Part shown: positions 12,050 to 26,245 of the stretch, in pieces | How the letters are laid out: each line of letters opens with the position of its first letter | How positions within the stretch are numbered: the first letter of the stretch is position 1 | Source: Zonotrichia leucophrys gambelii | Lineage: Eukaryota; Chordata; Aves; Passeriformes; Passerellidae | DNA: 64,000 nt | Assembly: GCF_028769735.1 (NCBI RefSeq) | Contig: NC_088177.1 | Location: 26,568,099-26,632,098 of the forward strand | Direction of reading: 5' to 3' | The notes under the pieces: generated by a model | What the model was told of the DNA's origin: nothing | The model's database searches: none | What the model saw: only the letters and a program-made list of their open reading frames with translations | Made by a program: the position numbers and the translations under genes

Positions 12050-13182
12050 AAATCCAGAAAAATCTCAATAGTTCTAGAACAAAATCAGTAGATAAACAGG
12101 GTTATCACTTCAGCATACCTATCCCAGCAGCGGTTTTGGCTTTATGTTTCACAATAATTTATGTTACAGAAGATCCAATAAGACAATGTATTTCAGCTTT
12201 CAGACTTACTGTTAGTACAGAGTAAAACCACATAATTTTAAGTAAATAAAACAAATTATCCTCATCACTCAACAGCATTATTAGGCCAAGCTTTGTCCTA
12301 ACAGAGTTAATTTTAAGAAACACAACTAATATGACTGACCCATACCTTTCTTTCAGTCACTGTCAAACTGTTCCATCTTTGCAATGGATTTCTCACATTT
12401 ATATTTTCCTGCCTTTTTGACTGAAAATACACATCTCAAGGACACATTTCCTCATGGTGCAAAGTTAAAAATACTCCCATTTTCTGAAGATTTTGATCCA
12501 GTAACAAAAACCATGACCAGTAACATTTGGCTTGAGCTACCTTTGCATACCTGCTAGCTCCCATCACAAGCTGCAGGCCAGACCCCACTGATCACTGACC
12601 CAATTCCAGACCCTATTCACACATGGTGCTAATCCTTTGTGCCCCACAGAGTTGGAAAATCTATTTCATCCTTTCTGCAGGTTAGTTCATAATGGGACTG
12701 ACTCATGCAGGAGGTGTTCTGCCACCACTATAGGACTACTCCAGCCCAGCCTCTACCAGCAGTTTCCAGTCCAGTTGCTTTTCCAGTCCATATGTTACTA
12801 CAAAAATGAGAAACAAAGAAGGCCAGTACTTTACAAACAGAAATAGTCCTTTTTTCCAAATATGTAAGCAATTTAAAAAAAAATATATGTACGCATTAAG
12901 TTTTGAGCATTTCAGTTTCTCCTTAAACTGTAAGAGTGAAATCAAGGGAAACTACATGCTCCAGAATAGCAACAAGCACTGCACAAATGCAGACAAAGGT
13001 CACAAATAAATATTTTTGCAGCCAGCTGTCTAATGCTTTCTTTCTTTGTAATCTCTAAAAATAAAGTTTAGTCACTCTGTAACTTTCCAAGCACAGATCG
13101 GGGAGAGGGAGAAGGAATGGAAATGGTGATAGACTCCAGTCCCCCCACCTCTAACCCATGGTGCCTTCTCTCAGCTGCCCTC

Positions 13183-13199
13183 CACCACCACCACCAAGG
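13183..13199. repeat. Short CCA trinucleotide run
   Basis: About five CCA units (CCTCCACCACCACCACCAAGG) form a short microsatellite in intron 1. Confidence 0.6.
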
Positions 13200-15111
13200 C
13201 AGTAGATGGTATGGATGATACAATTCTGAAGAAATCATTCTCACTCTTTTTGCACTAAAATCAGGACACACAAGTCAGGGTCAATGGTAAAATTCAGGCT
13301 CCAAAATTGTAGCCCACTGCTAAAGGTCAGTGAAGACAAAAATATTCTCCCAACTTCTAGAAAGTTGTGGCTTGGGGACTATTTAGACCAAAAAAGGCAT
13401 CTTTGCACACAGCAGTCCCCAAAGAGCTGACCCTTCCTCCCCAGGCTGCACTCGTAACTCATTGAGCTTGTGAAAACTTTCCACGGTCTGCGGCAGCGCT
13501 CTCCAGTGTAAATTCAGACTCCGTGAGGAGAACCATCCCACTTCATTTTGAACACATTGCTGGCCAGTTTTGGTTTTGCTTTTTCTTTTCTTGCACTGGG
13601 TAAAAATGAACAGTCAATCCCAAAGCATCCTTTGCCTCTCCTGACACTATAGATTCGTACTCTCCTCTGCCACTTCTAAAATACAGAGCTGGTAAGTCAC
13701 TTCATTTCAGCAAGCGTGGGATGACCAAAACAAAAAACCAACCATAAAACATATGAAAAGACACATGGTCCAAATGGGATTTGATTCTGGACAGGGAAAA
13801 GGGCAGGAAGACAGCACAGAAAGAAAGATTGACAAGTTAATTTTTAAATTGCAGTAGGTCAGCCTAACACAATGACACTGTTTTAATCCCCCAGGCCCTG
13901 CAGCATCTTTGACTTTGGTCACATCTTTAACTTGTGAGCAAAAAAAAATTAAAAATTGTGACTGATCCCCATGTCTACAGTAAAGGAACAGCCAAGGCAT
14001 GCCATCCACTGCCCTCTAGAAAGTCAATGCTACTGCTCCAGGTTCCCCCATGGTAGGTCTCAGCCCGATCAGCACATGCTAACTTGTCTCATCAAGGTCC
14101 CCTTACATTCTAATGTACTTGCCTTCTGATCTATTTACTACCAGAAGGCCAAATAAAGAAGGATGTTGTTAAAAACCCTAGCAATCACTAACAACAAACA
14201 GTCTAAAGACCTTACCAAGTCACAGAACAGAACTCTAAGATTTCAGCAACAACTTCCCAGAAAATATTTAAAAGTACCTGAAATGTTGGGAAATTCACCA
14301 AGAACAGAAACTTATTAAGTTATATCAGGTTAGAAAACATTTCTTCAAAGCAGAGAAGATAAATAATGCTTTATATTCAATAGAACATTAAAAAACAATT
14401 AAGTCCCTAACTTAATTGTTGAGGGGCACAAGGATCCTACCTCCTGCCCTGCTCCATGGATTATGGAACCAGGCCCTGAGGAAAGGCAGGAGTTGCAAGA
14501 AAAGTAAAGCCCAAACCTCTGTCTGTCTGCTCCAAGTGTGCATTTGTGTTTGAGCAAATGACCCAGCCTGCATGACTTGAAGGCATGCTCTGCTCCTGAA
14601 CGCTGTCATTACACCACCTGGCAGTGCCACAAACTTAAGAAAAGTACACACAACAAAGGATTTCAATATTTTCAAGCTTTCTCTTTGTCCTTATGAGTTC
14701 GGCTTCTGTACTGCTGGTGGGCTGTCATGGCATAAGACAGAGAATTTCAGTATGTGCCTGAATGTGATGGGCAAACCACTACCTCTGGTGCAAATCCTAT
14801 TTTTCCCCACCTCAGGAGGCAGGGCATGTTTCAGGAACTTTCCTGCTCTGAGTAGAGTGCTCACACTAAATCTTTATTCTGTTCCCTTTGAAGAGGGAAT
14901 AGGTCATGGATTCCTCCCTGCAGGACAGTTGTACTTCTGTAAGTACTGGAAATAGGGATGGTTGGTTTGACTTGGAGGTTAAGCTTTGATTCCAAGAGCT
15001 AAATCACAAAATCATCAAATCTTTTGCAGGAGCTTCAAGAGAAACCAATTTTCATTCTGGCTGGCAGGTATTAACCACAAAAAATGATCACAATAGTATT
15101 AATTCACTGTA

Positions 15112-15240
15112 TTTTCTGTATGTATATGAACACAAATACATATGGTACACTGAAACAAGCATACATATATAAAATATGTAATAGCATATATTTTTATATA
15201 TTTGTGTGTGTGTACTTTTAATATATGTGTGTATATACAA
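15112..15240. repeat. AT/TG-rich microsatellite region
   Basis: Repeated ATATAT, TATGTA and TGTGTGTGTG tracts are interspersed over about 130 bp (for example a TG run near 15204-15213 and ATATGTGTGTATATAC near 15222-15238). It is a degraded dinucleotide repeat. Confidence 0.7.
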
Positions 15241-18200
15241 TCAAACTTCAGTATAGTGTCTGACTACTAAAATACCAGAATTAGAGCCTTATTTCTTTCC
15301 ACTTTACACAAACTCAGAACAAAACCCAGTTCCTATCTGGTACAACAATCTAATTCCTCAGTTTATTTCTAATTAGCTACCAATACAAAAAGGTAAGAGA
15401 CATATGTAGATATTCAGGAAACCTATTCTTTAAGAAGCATACAGCCAAACAACACAATAAATTATTTCCCCTGTTTTATTCTTAAATAAGAACTGTTCTA
15501 AATTTGCAGACAGAATGTGGCAGGCTGCTCTGAGCCATTCCTACCTGCCCAGGCACCACACCCTCAGCAAGGGCATCACCTGAAGTGCTTGGGCTCCCTC
15601 TCCCTCACTTGTCCCTTTCTGCCACTTTTACTGCAGCCACAGAAGAAGCAGATTTGGGCTTCAAGAAACTGAAGACTATCACTGCACACCAGCCCAGAAG
15701 AGCATGGAGTTTTCAGCTGGATCAATGATCTGATCCAGTTCACTCTATCAACACAGCATCACTAAACTGAGACACTGGCAACCTTGAAGGTGAACCCTCT
15801 AGATGTTCAAGTTAAGTCATGACAGGACCATACTGAGATTCTGCTTAGGAAATTTAATTTTGTATTTCTTACATTGTATTCTCTTCTGAGAAAAAAAGAT
15901 TTTAAAAACATATTAGGATACCTATAATACAAAAGCTTTATTATATTTTTTTCCAAAATAAGTGCTTCAGCAAAATATTTATTAAAATACCTATACAAGT
16001 GCTCACACCTAAAATCTCAAAAACTAGCTCAGGTGAACCCCTTTTAAGAAGTAGTTCCTACCTGCATTGTATGATCATTAAATACCATATGGACTGATCA
16101 AAACATTCAACAAAGACAAAAAGCAACTACGCTTCACTAGCTTCCAAGTGTTCCTGTACATTTTCACCTCTCTATTCTATTACTGAATATTCTTAAAGCT
16201 TTCTTGTTTAATTGCCAGCTCAACAGGACACTGTTTCAGAAAGGCAGGGAAGCAATCTGGAAGGCAGCTGCAGCTCTGTATGCAGAAGTGTAGAACACCC
16301 AACCCTCCACATGAGTTTACTGACCCTCTGACCTTGTCTTGGGGAGTTGGGGAAACTAAACTAGTGCCCATCAGCGTGCAGGCAATACTACACTGCAGTG
16401 TTTGAAATGCACAGCCTTATGTCTTCTGCCTTCCACACTAAGGCTGTCCCAAAGCAAACCTGCCATCCCAGGCAAACAATGAGCTTGCAAAAAGCTCAAA
16501 ACACAGCTGACAGGCATCTCATTGTAGCCCTAATGCGTGATAAACAATCAGTGATCGGACCAAACAGCGCAAGAACAAATCCCATTAACAAATAATAGGA
16601 TTTGTTAGCAGATCACCCAAACGACACTTTGGAAACAACTCCCTGGGCTGCTGCCGCCAGAAACCTCAGCCAGGGAAGGGAGCCACGGGCAGGATGCACT
16701 GGTGAGCTGCATGCACAGCTGTCAGCCATCTAGGGGAGCTCACCCTGCAGCAGCAATGCTGGCCCACCAGCTTTGACAGCATTTGAACATGCTGCAGCAC
16801 GTGTCAAATGAAAGAAAATAAGTCATCTCATGTCTTGGGTATTTCTGAGTGATTTACACTTTGGGTCCATAAGCAAGTGTATTCTCTACAGCAAAACACA
16901 CAAGAAAACTGTTGGAATCATATTTTCTTTTAGCTCATTACAAGATTTTTGTCAGCAACTTTGCACACTACAATTTCAAACAACACCTGGCTACAGGACA
17001 CATGACTAAAACATGGTTCCCTAAGAGTATTGCAATATAAACGCCCATCTCTACCAGCAGAAGTTGAAGGAAAAAAAATTGGGCAGGTGGGTATTTGAGG
17101 AAGCCTGAGCTGACACTGTGACATTGTTCTCCAGTGGATGAGATTAGGTGCCTCAAATAAGTGATGCTAAGATAGTAACAGAAAAAGTGGCTTTTTACTA
17201 TTAAGAATTTGAAAAAAATAAGAAGAAGAGTGCTTCATGATGAAAAGTAGACAGAGCACCTATCTGCCCTGGCTGGTCACAAAATATGTGGAAGATAAAC
17301 AGTTACTCAAAACCTTCAAATGGCAAGTATTTGTTACTCTTTGTATTCCTGTTTAGGGTGCCATAATCCTTTTCATCTCCTTTGGATCATTAGAACTGTC
17401 TTGCTTATTTATTTGTTTTTAAACACACCACAATGCGTGCTGCTTGGGATGCAAACCAAAACTGGGAACCCATACAAGTTATATAACTATAGAAGATTTT
17501 TACACAATTGTAGATTGTCAGTTACATTTTTTTTAATGGCAAGAAACATCATTTCTAAGGTTAGTCACTGAGTAATTCTTGCTTAAGAGTATAACTAAAA
17601 AGGAAAAAAAATTCCTTTACAACGACTCTGATGGCAATGTCTGGGTGCAGTTTGAGCAAAGCAGCAGTATGTACATGCTTCTGAAAGCTTGCCCAACCAC
17701 CAAAACCCTCCCAGCAGAACAGAAGACACAAACACACTGCCTTGTTGGGGATCAGCTCTTCCACAGGTCTTCCCACTGCTCTGGGTAAACTGAGCTTTCT
17801 GGTGCACATGGACAATTATGAGGCAGCTCAGCCCAAAAAGCAAAAAGTCTCTCCAGAATCTGGAATCTCTCTCTAATCTGTTCATCTGACAACCCAAATG
17901 GAAGCAACAGCCAGTCTCTCACCCAGCTGGGTTACAGATTAGCCATGTGCAGTATTGCTGCACTTGAACTGTGGAGTGCTGTACACTTGGCAAGAGGACA
18001 AAGAAAGGAGAAGATGGAATAGGGAGGAGAAATACTGAGGCAGGAGTTACTGCCTTTGGAAGCCTTGCCCATAACAGGCCAGGCAAACACAGATGTTACA
18101 GCCCACCACACGCACCTGGCCAGCGTGCTGACCAGACCTCACACTTCCCTGCTGCACACACTCCAAACACTCAGCATGCACACCAGTTAAGTGTCTGCAC

Positions 18201-20625
18201 AGAGCCTGAACTGCAGAAGGCTTTGCAAGCACTGAGGACATGGTAATTAGCAACTTTACAGAGAATCACAGGTCAAACTCTGTCCTCCCTTGAGAACAAA
18301 TTAGACATGATGTCTATATCCAAGATAAACGACCAAGTACCTCAGCCCAAGATCACTGCTCAGAGTGGGACTGGGAATATCAGGCCAGCAGATATGATAC
18401 CAAAGAAGGATACTCAGAGCACCTCCTTTCAGCTCCTGGGGCTGACAGTCACTTTCTTGACATGCATGTTAGCCATGACCCCCTAGAGAAAATTACTGAC
18501 ACAGCCTGGCTCCCAAAAAGCATGACTGCTGACTCCACCAGCTACAGCCAGGCACATAAAGAAAAGCAAAAGTCTTCAGAACACCCTGGACTATGGCATA
18601 ATTCCAAATTTTCCTTTAGAATAGGAAACAGTGATGAAATTATTCCATTGCAAGATCAGCTTCTACCTACAGGGATATCCCTCCAGCTTCAGAGAGAAGC
18701 ACTGGCAAACCAAAGGGGGGAGGGAGAAGGAGGGCTGATGAATGGTGCTGCACCAAGGGCACAGCAGCATGCAGCCAGTTCCAGGCCTAATGCAGGGCAA
18801 TACTGCTGACTGACACACAGGGCTGGCTAAGGGAGGAGCTCCCACAAAGCCTACAGAACCTCCCCTGGTCCAACACCACCTTGGCTTTGCTCTTTCCCCA
18901 GCACTGTGGTCCCCTCCTTGCCAGATGAGAGCTGCAAACTCTTGCCCTTCCAAGAGCCTCTTCAGCTGGCACCAACCAACACTGGAGCCACAGCAGTGCC
19001 ATGAGAGAGCAGAGATGTCTGTTCTCACATGGCACTAATTAGAAATAAACAGTGAGAAACTGCAAAGCAGCATAAAGCCATATTCCAAGGCCATTGCCGA
19101 CCACACAACGAAAGAGAGCCTCCGGGCAGAGAGCTAAGAAGCTAGGATGTAACCAGCAAGGATGGGTTTATGCAGTCTCTTGATACCATTTCAGCAGGAT
19201 CTCACAGCTGCTTCAGGAACAAAACTCAGTTTCCTGGTTTTCAGTTGGTTATGGTTTTCCTGTAGCAGATGCAAACAGCTCAAAAACCAAACCAGTTATT
19301 AAGAAATGCAGAAAAGGTAAAAATCCCTTGTTGGGCTGGCCAACCCCAGAGTCATGCATCAGTTAACCAGGCACTCTAGAAGGAATCCATAATCAAAAGG
19401 AAGAAAAACATTATCCACAAATCTATTCAGCAACTGAATATCCCCCTTCAAATGTTGTCATGTTTATTCAGAGCATCTGGAGGATCAAAGCTCTGGTCAA
19501 AGCCTGTCATGAATCCCCATGCTGCTGCAGAATTTAGTACTAATCCCTGGTGCTTCATTGCTAAATAAGGAAAGAAAAATAAACAAACAAGCAAACCAAG
19601 CAAAGGCCAGGGCAAGTGCTATAAATAGATATAAGAAAGCCAAATTATTAGTTTAGAGAAACTATCAAAAAATTTAAAACAAAAGTCTTTCAGCCCCCTT
19701 TAGCTTTGTGTGCAAAGCAGTACCATAGCTCCTATGCAAAGTAAAGAGTGAGTGTATTTCACAAACACAGTAATACTGCAGGCAGGACAAAAAGCCAAGT
19801 ATGGAATGCCACACACGAGAGGATCAAGCAGCAGGGCAGAAAGCAGCAAACCCCACAGAAATCCACCAGAAGTAGGTGACTTCCCTCCCTCACCACACGT
19901 GCATATTTCATGACACATTACACTATATACAATGATGACAAAATTTTATGTTTTAACACACCAAATTTGAACATTCAAAATCAATGCAGCTGTTCACATA
20001 GGGGGGAAAAAAAGCTCTTCTAAAGCAGCAGATTTATAATTGAGACTGTCTGCACAGCCATGCAGATTGAAAAAACTAGGTCAAATCTTTTGCTAGTCAA
20101 CCTCGCTGCCATTCCTCCCCAGCCCTCCTCCCCCTTTAGATTTCAGCAGTTATTGAAGGAATCAATTAACAGACCTGTCATGCAGGTCTCAAATTGCTTC
20201 TGCCTGGTACATATCAGGGAGGTCATCTGTGCAACTACAGATGGAAGGGAAAAAAAAATTAAGTCATTATAGTCTTTCCTATTCACAAATCCTAATCCTA
20301 GAGCACATGTACTACTCAATGCTACTAAGGTCCATTAGCAATCAAATAAATGATGCATGTCAGAAAATAGATGTAGAAGGAAAGGGGCAAGAGACAGACA
20401 AATATAGGCTAGAAAGAAGCAAAAATAGAGGAATTGCTGTGCTTTCACTTTTGCTGTGCTTGCAGCAAAACCATAATAGCATCTGCTGCTTTTAATGACA
20501 TCTTGCTAGTGTATTTTGTACAGCTTCCTGGTGAACAGTTTTAGAAATATCATAAATATTTCCATTTTGACACTAGATTTCAAAGAGAAACTATAATACT
20601 AGGTTTATATCTACTCACCACCCTG

Positions 20626-20645
20626 AGAATTGTTTAAACAATTCT
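20626..20645. repeat. Perfect 20-bp DNA palindrome
   Basis: AGAATTGTTTAAACAATTCT equals its own reverse complement over all 20 bases, centred on the PmeI-like core GTTTAAAC. It lies in AT-rich intron 1 with no associated repeat structure seen. Confidence 0.9.
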
Positions 20646-20989
20646 TGTCTGGAAAAAAGGACACACACACTGGAATTCATATATTCACTGTCACAAAGGC
20701 ATTAAGTGAGTTTTTAAATCTTCACAAAATGTAGGGACTAAGACAGTCCAATTGCAGCTTACTCATTTTTAGTCATTTCTCTCCTTCTGTTGCAGAGACA
20801 GAAGGGACTCTATTTCATTATCATAAAAAAAATGCCATTTTGTATCAGGCAAATACTAAAACAAATCACTCTTGAACCCTATTTCCACCACATGCAATGT
20901 GCTACCGGACAAGTTTGTGCAAGAAGGTGAAGAAATCAACTTCCTGACTTACTGCAGTGATGGCCAGCCTAACAGGTTTGGCAAGGCTC

Positions 20990-21265
20990 ATACCACAGCC
21001 TGCACATGGGTAAATGCCACAGGACTGCTGACCGGCAGCTGAAGGCTGGGGTGGACCAGCCCCAGCTCTTACTGGCCAGCACCTCCTCAAACCATGCGGT
21101 GCCAGCAGCCTTGTGTGCTGTGCTGATGGTGCCTGCCGTGCCAGGGCACTGGGACAGCAGCCAAGGGGCTCCAGTGGTGGCAAAGCAAGTGCTGGGGCAG
21201 AGGGGAGGGTGCTGCTGCCAGGCAGGAGTGCCTCGCTCATTTCCTTTGGTGGAAAAGAACGACCA
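20990..21265. other. GC-richer patch in intron 1, no gene supported
   Basis: This stretch of about 275 bp is clearly GC-richer than its surroundings and has overlapping ORFs on both strands (up to 130 codons). CG dinucleotides are few, so it is not a CpG island. The translations show no recognisable domain. It may be an old repeat fragment, but I could not assign a family. Confidence 0.35.
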
Positions 21266-23879
21266 GTGTGCAACGTGACACGTGCAGATGGCAAAATTCA
21301 CAACCAATCCTGAGCCCTTTTAGTTCAATTCAATGGAAATCATCATCATTTCACTTTCCACACAGGTGCTGTGCACAGTTTATGTTGTGCTGCTGAAGCC
21401 ATTCCCTCTCACCAGCAAACCCAGGACTATCCCAGACCACCCAGAAAAGCCATTTGGAGCACAGTATACAGCTGAGTAGCAGACTACACAGACTGCATCC
21501 TAAATTCTAGAATGTGCCCAGGGAGCCTTTGTCTTTGATATTTTTTTTCACTTTTACCATTCCTGCCTTTGGCTAAATTCCTTTGAAGCTAAGCCTATGC
21601 TGCACATAACTCATCTAAACCAGCCCCATTTAGCCTTTGTTTCTGAGTAGCATCTTATCTATAGCAGTTACAGCTGAACTTTCATTGTCTTGAATAATTT
21701 TTCATCCTTAACTCAGCAAGCCATAAACAATTATTGCCTCAATACCCTAGATAAACAACAATGGAAATCCTGAGGAAAACGTTTGGGTTCTCCTTTGGGC
21801 TGATTAGTTCATGTTTGTTTCACCAGGTTTTTTGACAGTGACACATTTAGAAGGGGGAAGCATCTTGGACCTGAACCCAGAAAGACATTCAGAATGTGAG
21901 CCCTCTGTTGAATGTATACTGGATCAGAGGGTAAGCAAGAAAAGGCAAGGATGGAATTCTTGAGGTAGATATCAGGAGTTGACAAAGTAAAGTAGGAAAA
22001 ACAAGCATTTGCAAGAGAAATATGAAACTAAAACCATTCTGGAACCACTACATTGACAGGTAGCAACATCTGGCATATTTACTCAGTTTTGAAGCCTGTA
22101 CTTTAATGCTCAGTATTTCTACTTGAGCTGTGTTCATGCATGATGGTCTAAAACAGATCTTTTGCTTCTAGAAAAATGCAAAGCTCATTTTGTGTTAATC
22201 CTCCGAACAGTGGTGAGATAGTATGTCTGCATTTACCTAAATACTTCCTTCATTTATCTTTTGTTTTAAATACTGCCCCACAATGAGAAACACTGAGATT
22301 CTAAAAGGTGTTTTTTCACTATTCTTATCAATAGATAAATTGTACAATAACTTGTGAAACTTTATTTGCATTAGTATGGGGGTTTTTTTCCCCACAAATC
22401 AATCAGAAACTGGTGCTGTTCTTTAATGATGTCTAGCAAATCAACACTCTCAGCTAGGTTTGTTCCTATATGATGCCAAGTTTATTTTTGCTTCTAAAAT
22501 AGTAGCTGAAATCATAAAAACTAAGCTGGAAATTGCTTTCTCCTTCATTTATTAAAAAAGCTACTCAAACTAATGTTTTATGCAATTTACAATAGCTCTC
22601 AAAACCATTCAAACTATTTAAAGAAGGCAAATTTTTTCAATTGTTTAAATTCCTTGTGTTAGATCATTAATGTATCTTATGATTGATAGTCTAATGACAA
22701 ACTTAACAGAAGATCTCCTTTATGAAACAGGTGTTTCTCAAAATCCCCAAATAAAGTTTGCAGATTTTTTTCCCTAAGCCTCAGTTATTGGGAAAATATC
22801 TGCGAGTCTTTCAGAGAACAGCTCAAGTCCCTTATTGGGTTCTTGCCATAGGAACATCTGCTCAGTCTATAAATTAATTGCTGAAAACATCTTGTGCTTC
22901 TAGATGATCCAGGCAATCATAACTGTTCTGGGTTACTAGAGAACATTACCATTTTTCTCACACACACCAGACACCATCCCCCCTTACAGCACACCATAAA
23001 ACACGAACAATTCTTTGGCACTATTCTTAATGTCATAAAAGAAACTTTGTCTGCTAATTAAGTCATAGGAGTAGCACACTATTAGGTTCCCCAGATGATT
23101 TAAGCAGTACTTTTGTGCTGTGATAGCTTGTGAACGTTAAGGATGCCTTGTCTAGCTGATTGGAAATGTTCTTTATCTTAAAATCAAGAATCATTTTATC
23201 AGTCTTGGTTTGCCAACAGCAGAGTTTGTCAGGCAGTTGCAATGTGCAAAGCAGAGTTCACTTTAGACAAGTAACAATAGCAATATTTCCCTTTGTCACA
23301 AATGGCCCACCAGACTCAAATTTCACCTACTTGCTCCATACTCAAGGTCTCCCATTGTTCTTGGCTATACTGATGTTTGTCGTCAGCTGTAAATCCTCTG
23401 TTCTTGGAACTCTCAGCTCACCAATCAGAAATTGTCTCATTTTAACACTGCTTTTAACCTCTACAGATGCAAGCCACTTTCCCCAATGACACTTAACACA
23501 AATCTCCTTTATTTCCTTTCAGACCACTTCCTGGCGTCACTGTCCATCCAGGGTTCTGCTGAATGACAAGGATCCAACCTACCACTAAGATCTTCCAGAA
23601 ATAACAGTACCTACATTTTCCAACCAACCTGGCAGGTTATTTACTTATTTTGGAAAGAGAAAAAAGGGCACTGTCCCTCCCAAATAACAGATTTCTAGAT
23701 GTCATCAGAGGAGCTAAATATACACCAGTCCATAATCATTTTGACCCAGCTGGCATCTCTTAGTTGTCATCTGTCTTCATTAATGATTTTGCAAGAAGGT
23801 GGGTGTGGTGCCTGGGCATGCCACAGCTTTCCACGTGGGACCAGACTGCAATGATACAAACACTATGGCTTTCTTACTG

Positions 23880-23895
23880 CCAAAAAAAAAAAAAG
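23880..23895. repeat. Poly(A) run
   Basis: A run of about 14 A residues at the end of CTGCCAAAA. There is no recognisable retroposed sequence to its left. Confidence 0.6.
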
Positions 23896-26211
23896 GTAAA
23901 ATTTTAGTTCTTCTGAAGAATTTTCAGGTCTGTTTCATGTTTTGTTAACAACTTGAGGAAGACAAGACATACATACATCAATCTTTTTCCTTGCCTAGGA
24001 TACAAGTGTTCTCATGTACCTTGGAATTTAGAAGCATATCTGAAGGGAATAGTTGCAAACACATTGTTTCTGGTGACACAAACAAACAGGCATGCCTGGT
24101 TACACCACAGTCCGCCCAGGTGCACACACTTACATCACAGTCGTGTTTTCCCCACACACAACGTATCTTTAGTCCCACTCCCCTCTCCCACTCTCGCTAA
24201 GACACCTGTGTGCTCCTTCCAGTTCTACTTCTCTGCCCCATTCCTACCTCGGGTCCTCAACCTCTTTCATTAACCATTTTTACCTAGCAAGTACAGGAAG
24301 AGTTTGGTGAGTAATTGGTTCTCTAAACTTTAAATTCCAAGTAAGCAACAGAAGTGTCAAGATATTGAAGAGCAGCAGATTGTCACACCACAAGTCATGT
24401 GGCTGCTGCACTGCATCTCCACAAAAATTATCTGCATTACTCACACTCATGAGGGGGTTGACTTGTCGTGATCTGTCATCTGAGATGCAAATATTTATTG
24501 ATGGCACAGAAGTATTCCAACTTCTGCTTTTATAACTCATTCTTTTAATGCTGTTAAGAGGTTTTGGAATGCCAAATTCACTCAGCTTGTTCTGCAGTAG
24601 GACCAAAAGAACTTAGATTTTATCATTATTTCATTTATACCAGAAATAAACCAGCTGCAGAAGAAAGATCTAAACCTAGAACTACAAGCACACTCCACCA
24701 GTGTGCTATTGTCATACATAAACCCTAAGAGTAAAAGGTCCTTAATTAAAATTACAACAATTACAAGAGAATAACTTAGTATTTTTTCTTTTGTGTCCTA
24801 GATAACATTCAGGTGTCCAAAAGCATTATTACAACCCATATGTTTAGTGAGTTAAAAAATCTATTTGTTTCTAGCCAAATAAAGAGGACACATCCCTTTG
24901 GTATAGAGCACTGCCACACACAGCAGCCCTCCTCCACTCACAGGTCTTCATGCCAAGCATTATCCCATGCCAAATGTGGAACAGCATCAGCATTTCCTTC
25001 TGCTGGTTTTTCACTTTTACCCAGCCTTATCAGACACAGGCAGTGACGCAACCATCGCATTATTGTTCAGACCTTTCTCAACTGTTCTAATGCATTAAGT
25101 TCCCTTTATAGACCTGCATCAGAAAACACCCCCTCAAAACAGGCAAAAAGTCAACTCTACTATTACTACTGTTGCTATTACCATGCTTTCAATACAATTT
25201 CTGAGGTAAGAAATGAGAAAGGAAAATGTGTATGACTCTTCTGGGAACACTGTAAATGGATAAGCAAGGTGATACCATTAAAATTAAAATAGCCTGACAA
25301 TTTGCATTTTGCAACCATGAAGAGTTTCTTTTCTTTCTTTTAACTAATAAGTTAGAAAATTTCCAGGCAAGACAATAGTCAAGAAGCAAAAAAAAATTAA
25401 CTCTTCAGTGGCTGTTAGAGCTTCTCACTCTGCAAAAAACTTTTTGCTATCAGTGATAGTTCTCACTAAAAATTTTCTAGAAGCAATAAGCAAGTACTGT
25501 AGTTATCCCCATATCATAAAAAAAGGACCCCAGGCCCCATGATAGATTACTCAAAATAATCAGAACACACAAGCACACTAAATTTTAGTCCTCTACTTGA
25601 CTACAACATTCAAATTTAGACTTCCTGAGATGAGGAGCCTCACTCTTTCAATGTCAACAGCAAAACCAGACCAAAGTACTTTTCATTACTCTCCCACAGG
25701 CCAGAAGTGTGGAGGGTCAGAAGGATGCAAGGCTCACTCCTGTGATTAGGTTTCCTGGTTGGTAACCACTCCTCCGTAGGCAAAGCTGAGAGGGAACATT
25801 TGCAAGCCTTCAGCTGAAGAAAGCTCAGTGGATGGAGGCTGAAAGAAAATACAGGGTGGATCCAATGAATGCACTGTTCATTATGCAAGTGCACTCATTC
25901 AGAGGCCTCTTTATGTCATTCAGTATAAACAAATACCTGCAGCAGCAGCAGGCAAGGCAAAAAAAGCCTTGTTGTGAAGCAGAGTGGCAGACTTATTGAG
26001 AAAGTGATGGAGGTCATCATTACAACCTATTTTAATATCAACTTGTACACACAACCTGTTGTACTCTCTAAATCACAAAATCATTGCCTGTGGAACAAAC
26101 ATTGTCATCATCGTAAGGATGACACTTTTCTGTTTGTACTCAGAGCTCTCAATAGCTGCTGATATTGTTTCTCTGGCAGGGACTACAGTTTCCATAGAAT
26201 GCCTGGGTTTA

Positions 26212-26245
26212 TTTATATATACATATATACAGGTATAGAGATAGA
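26212..26245. repeat. Short TATA/CATATA simple repeat
   Basis: TTATATATACATATATACAG is followed by GATAGAG units, a short AT-dinucleotide simple repeat in intron 1. Confidence 0.5.
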
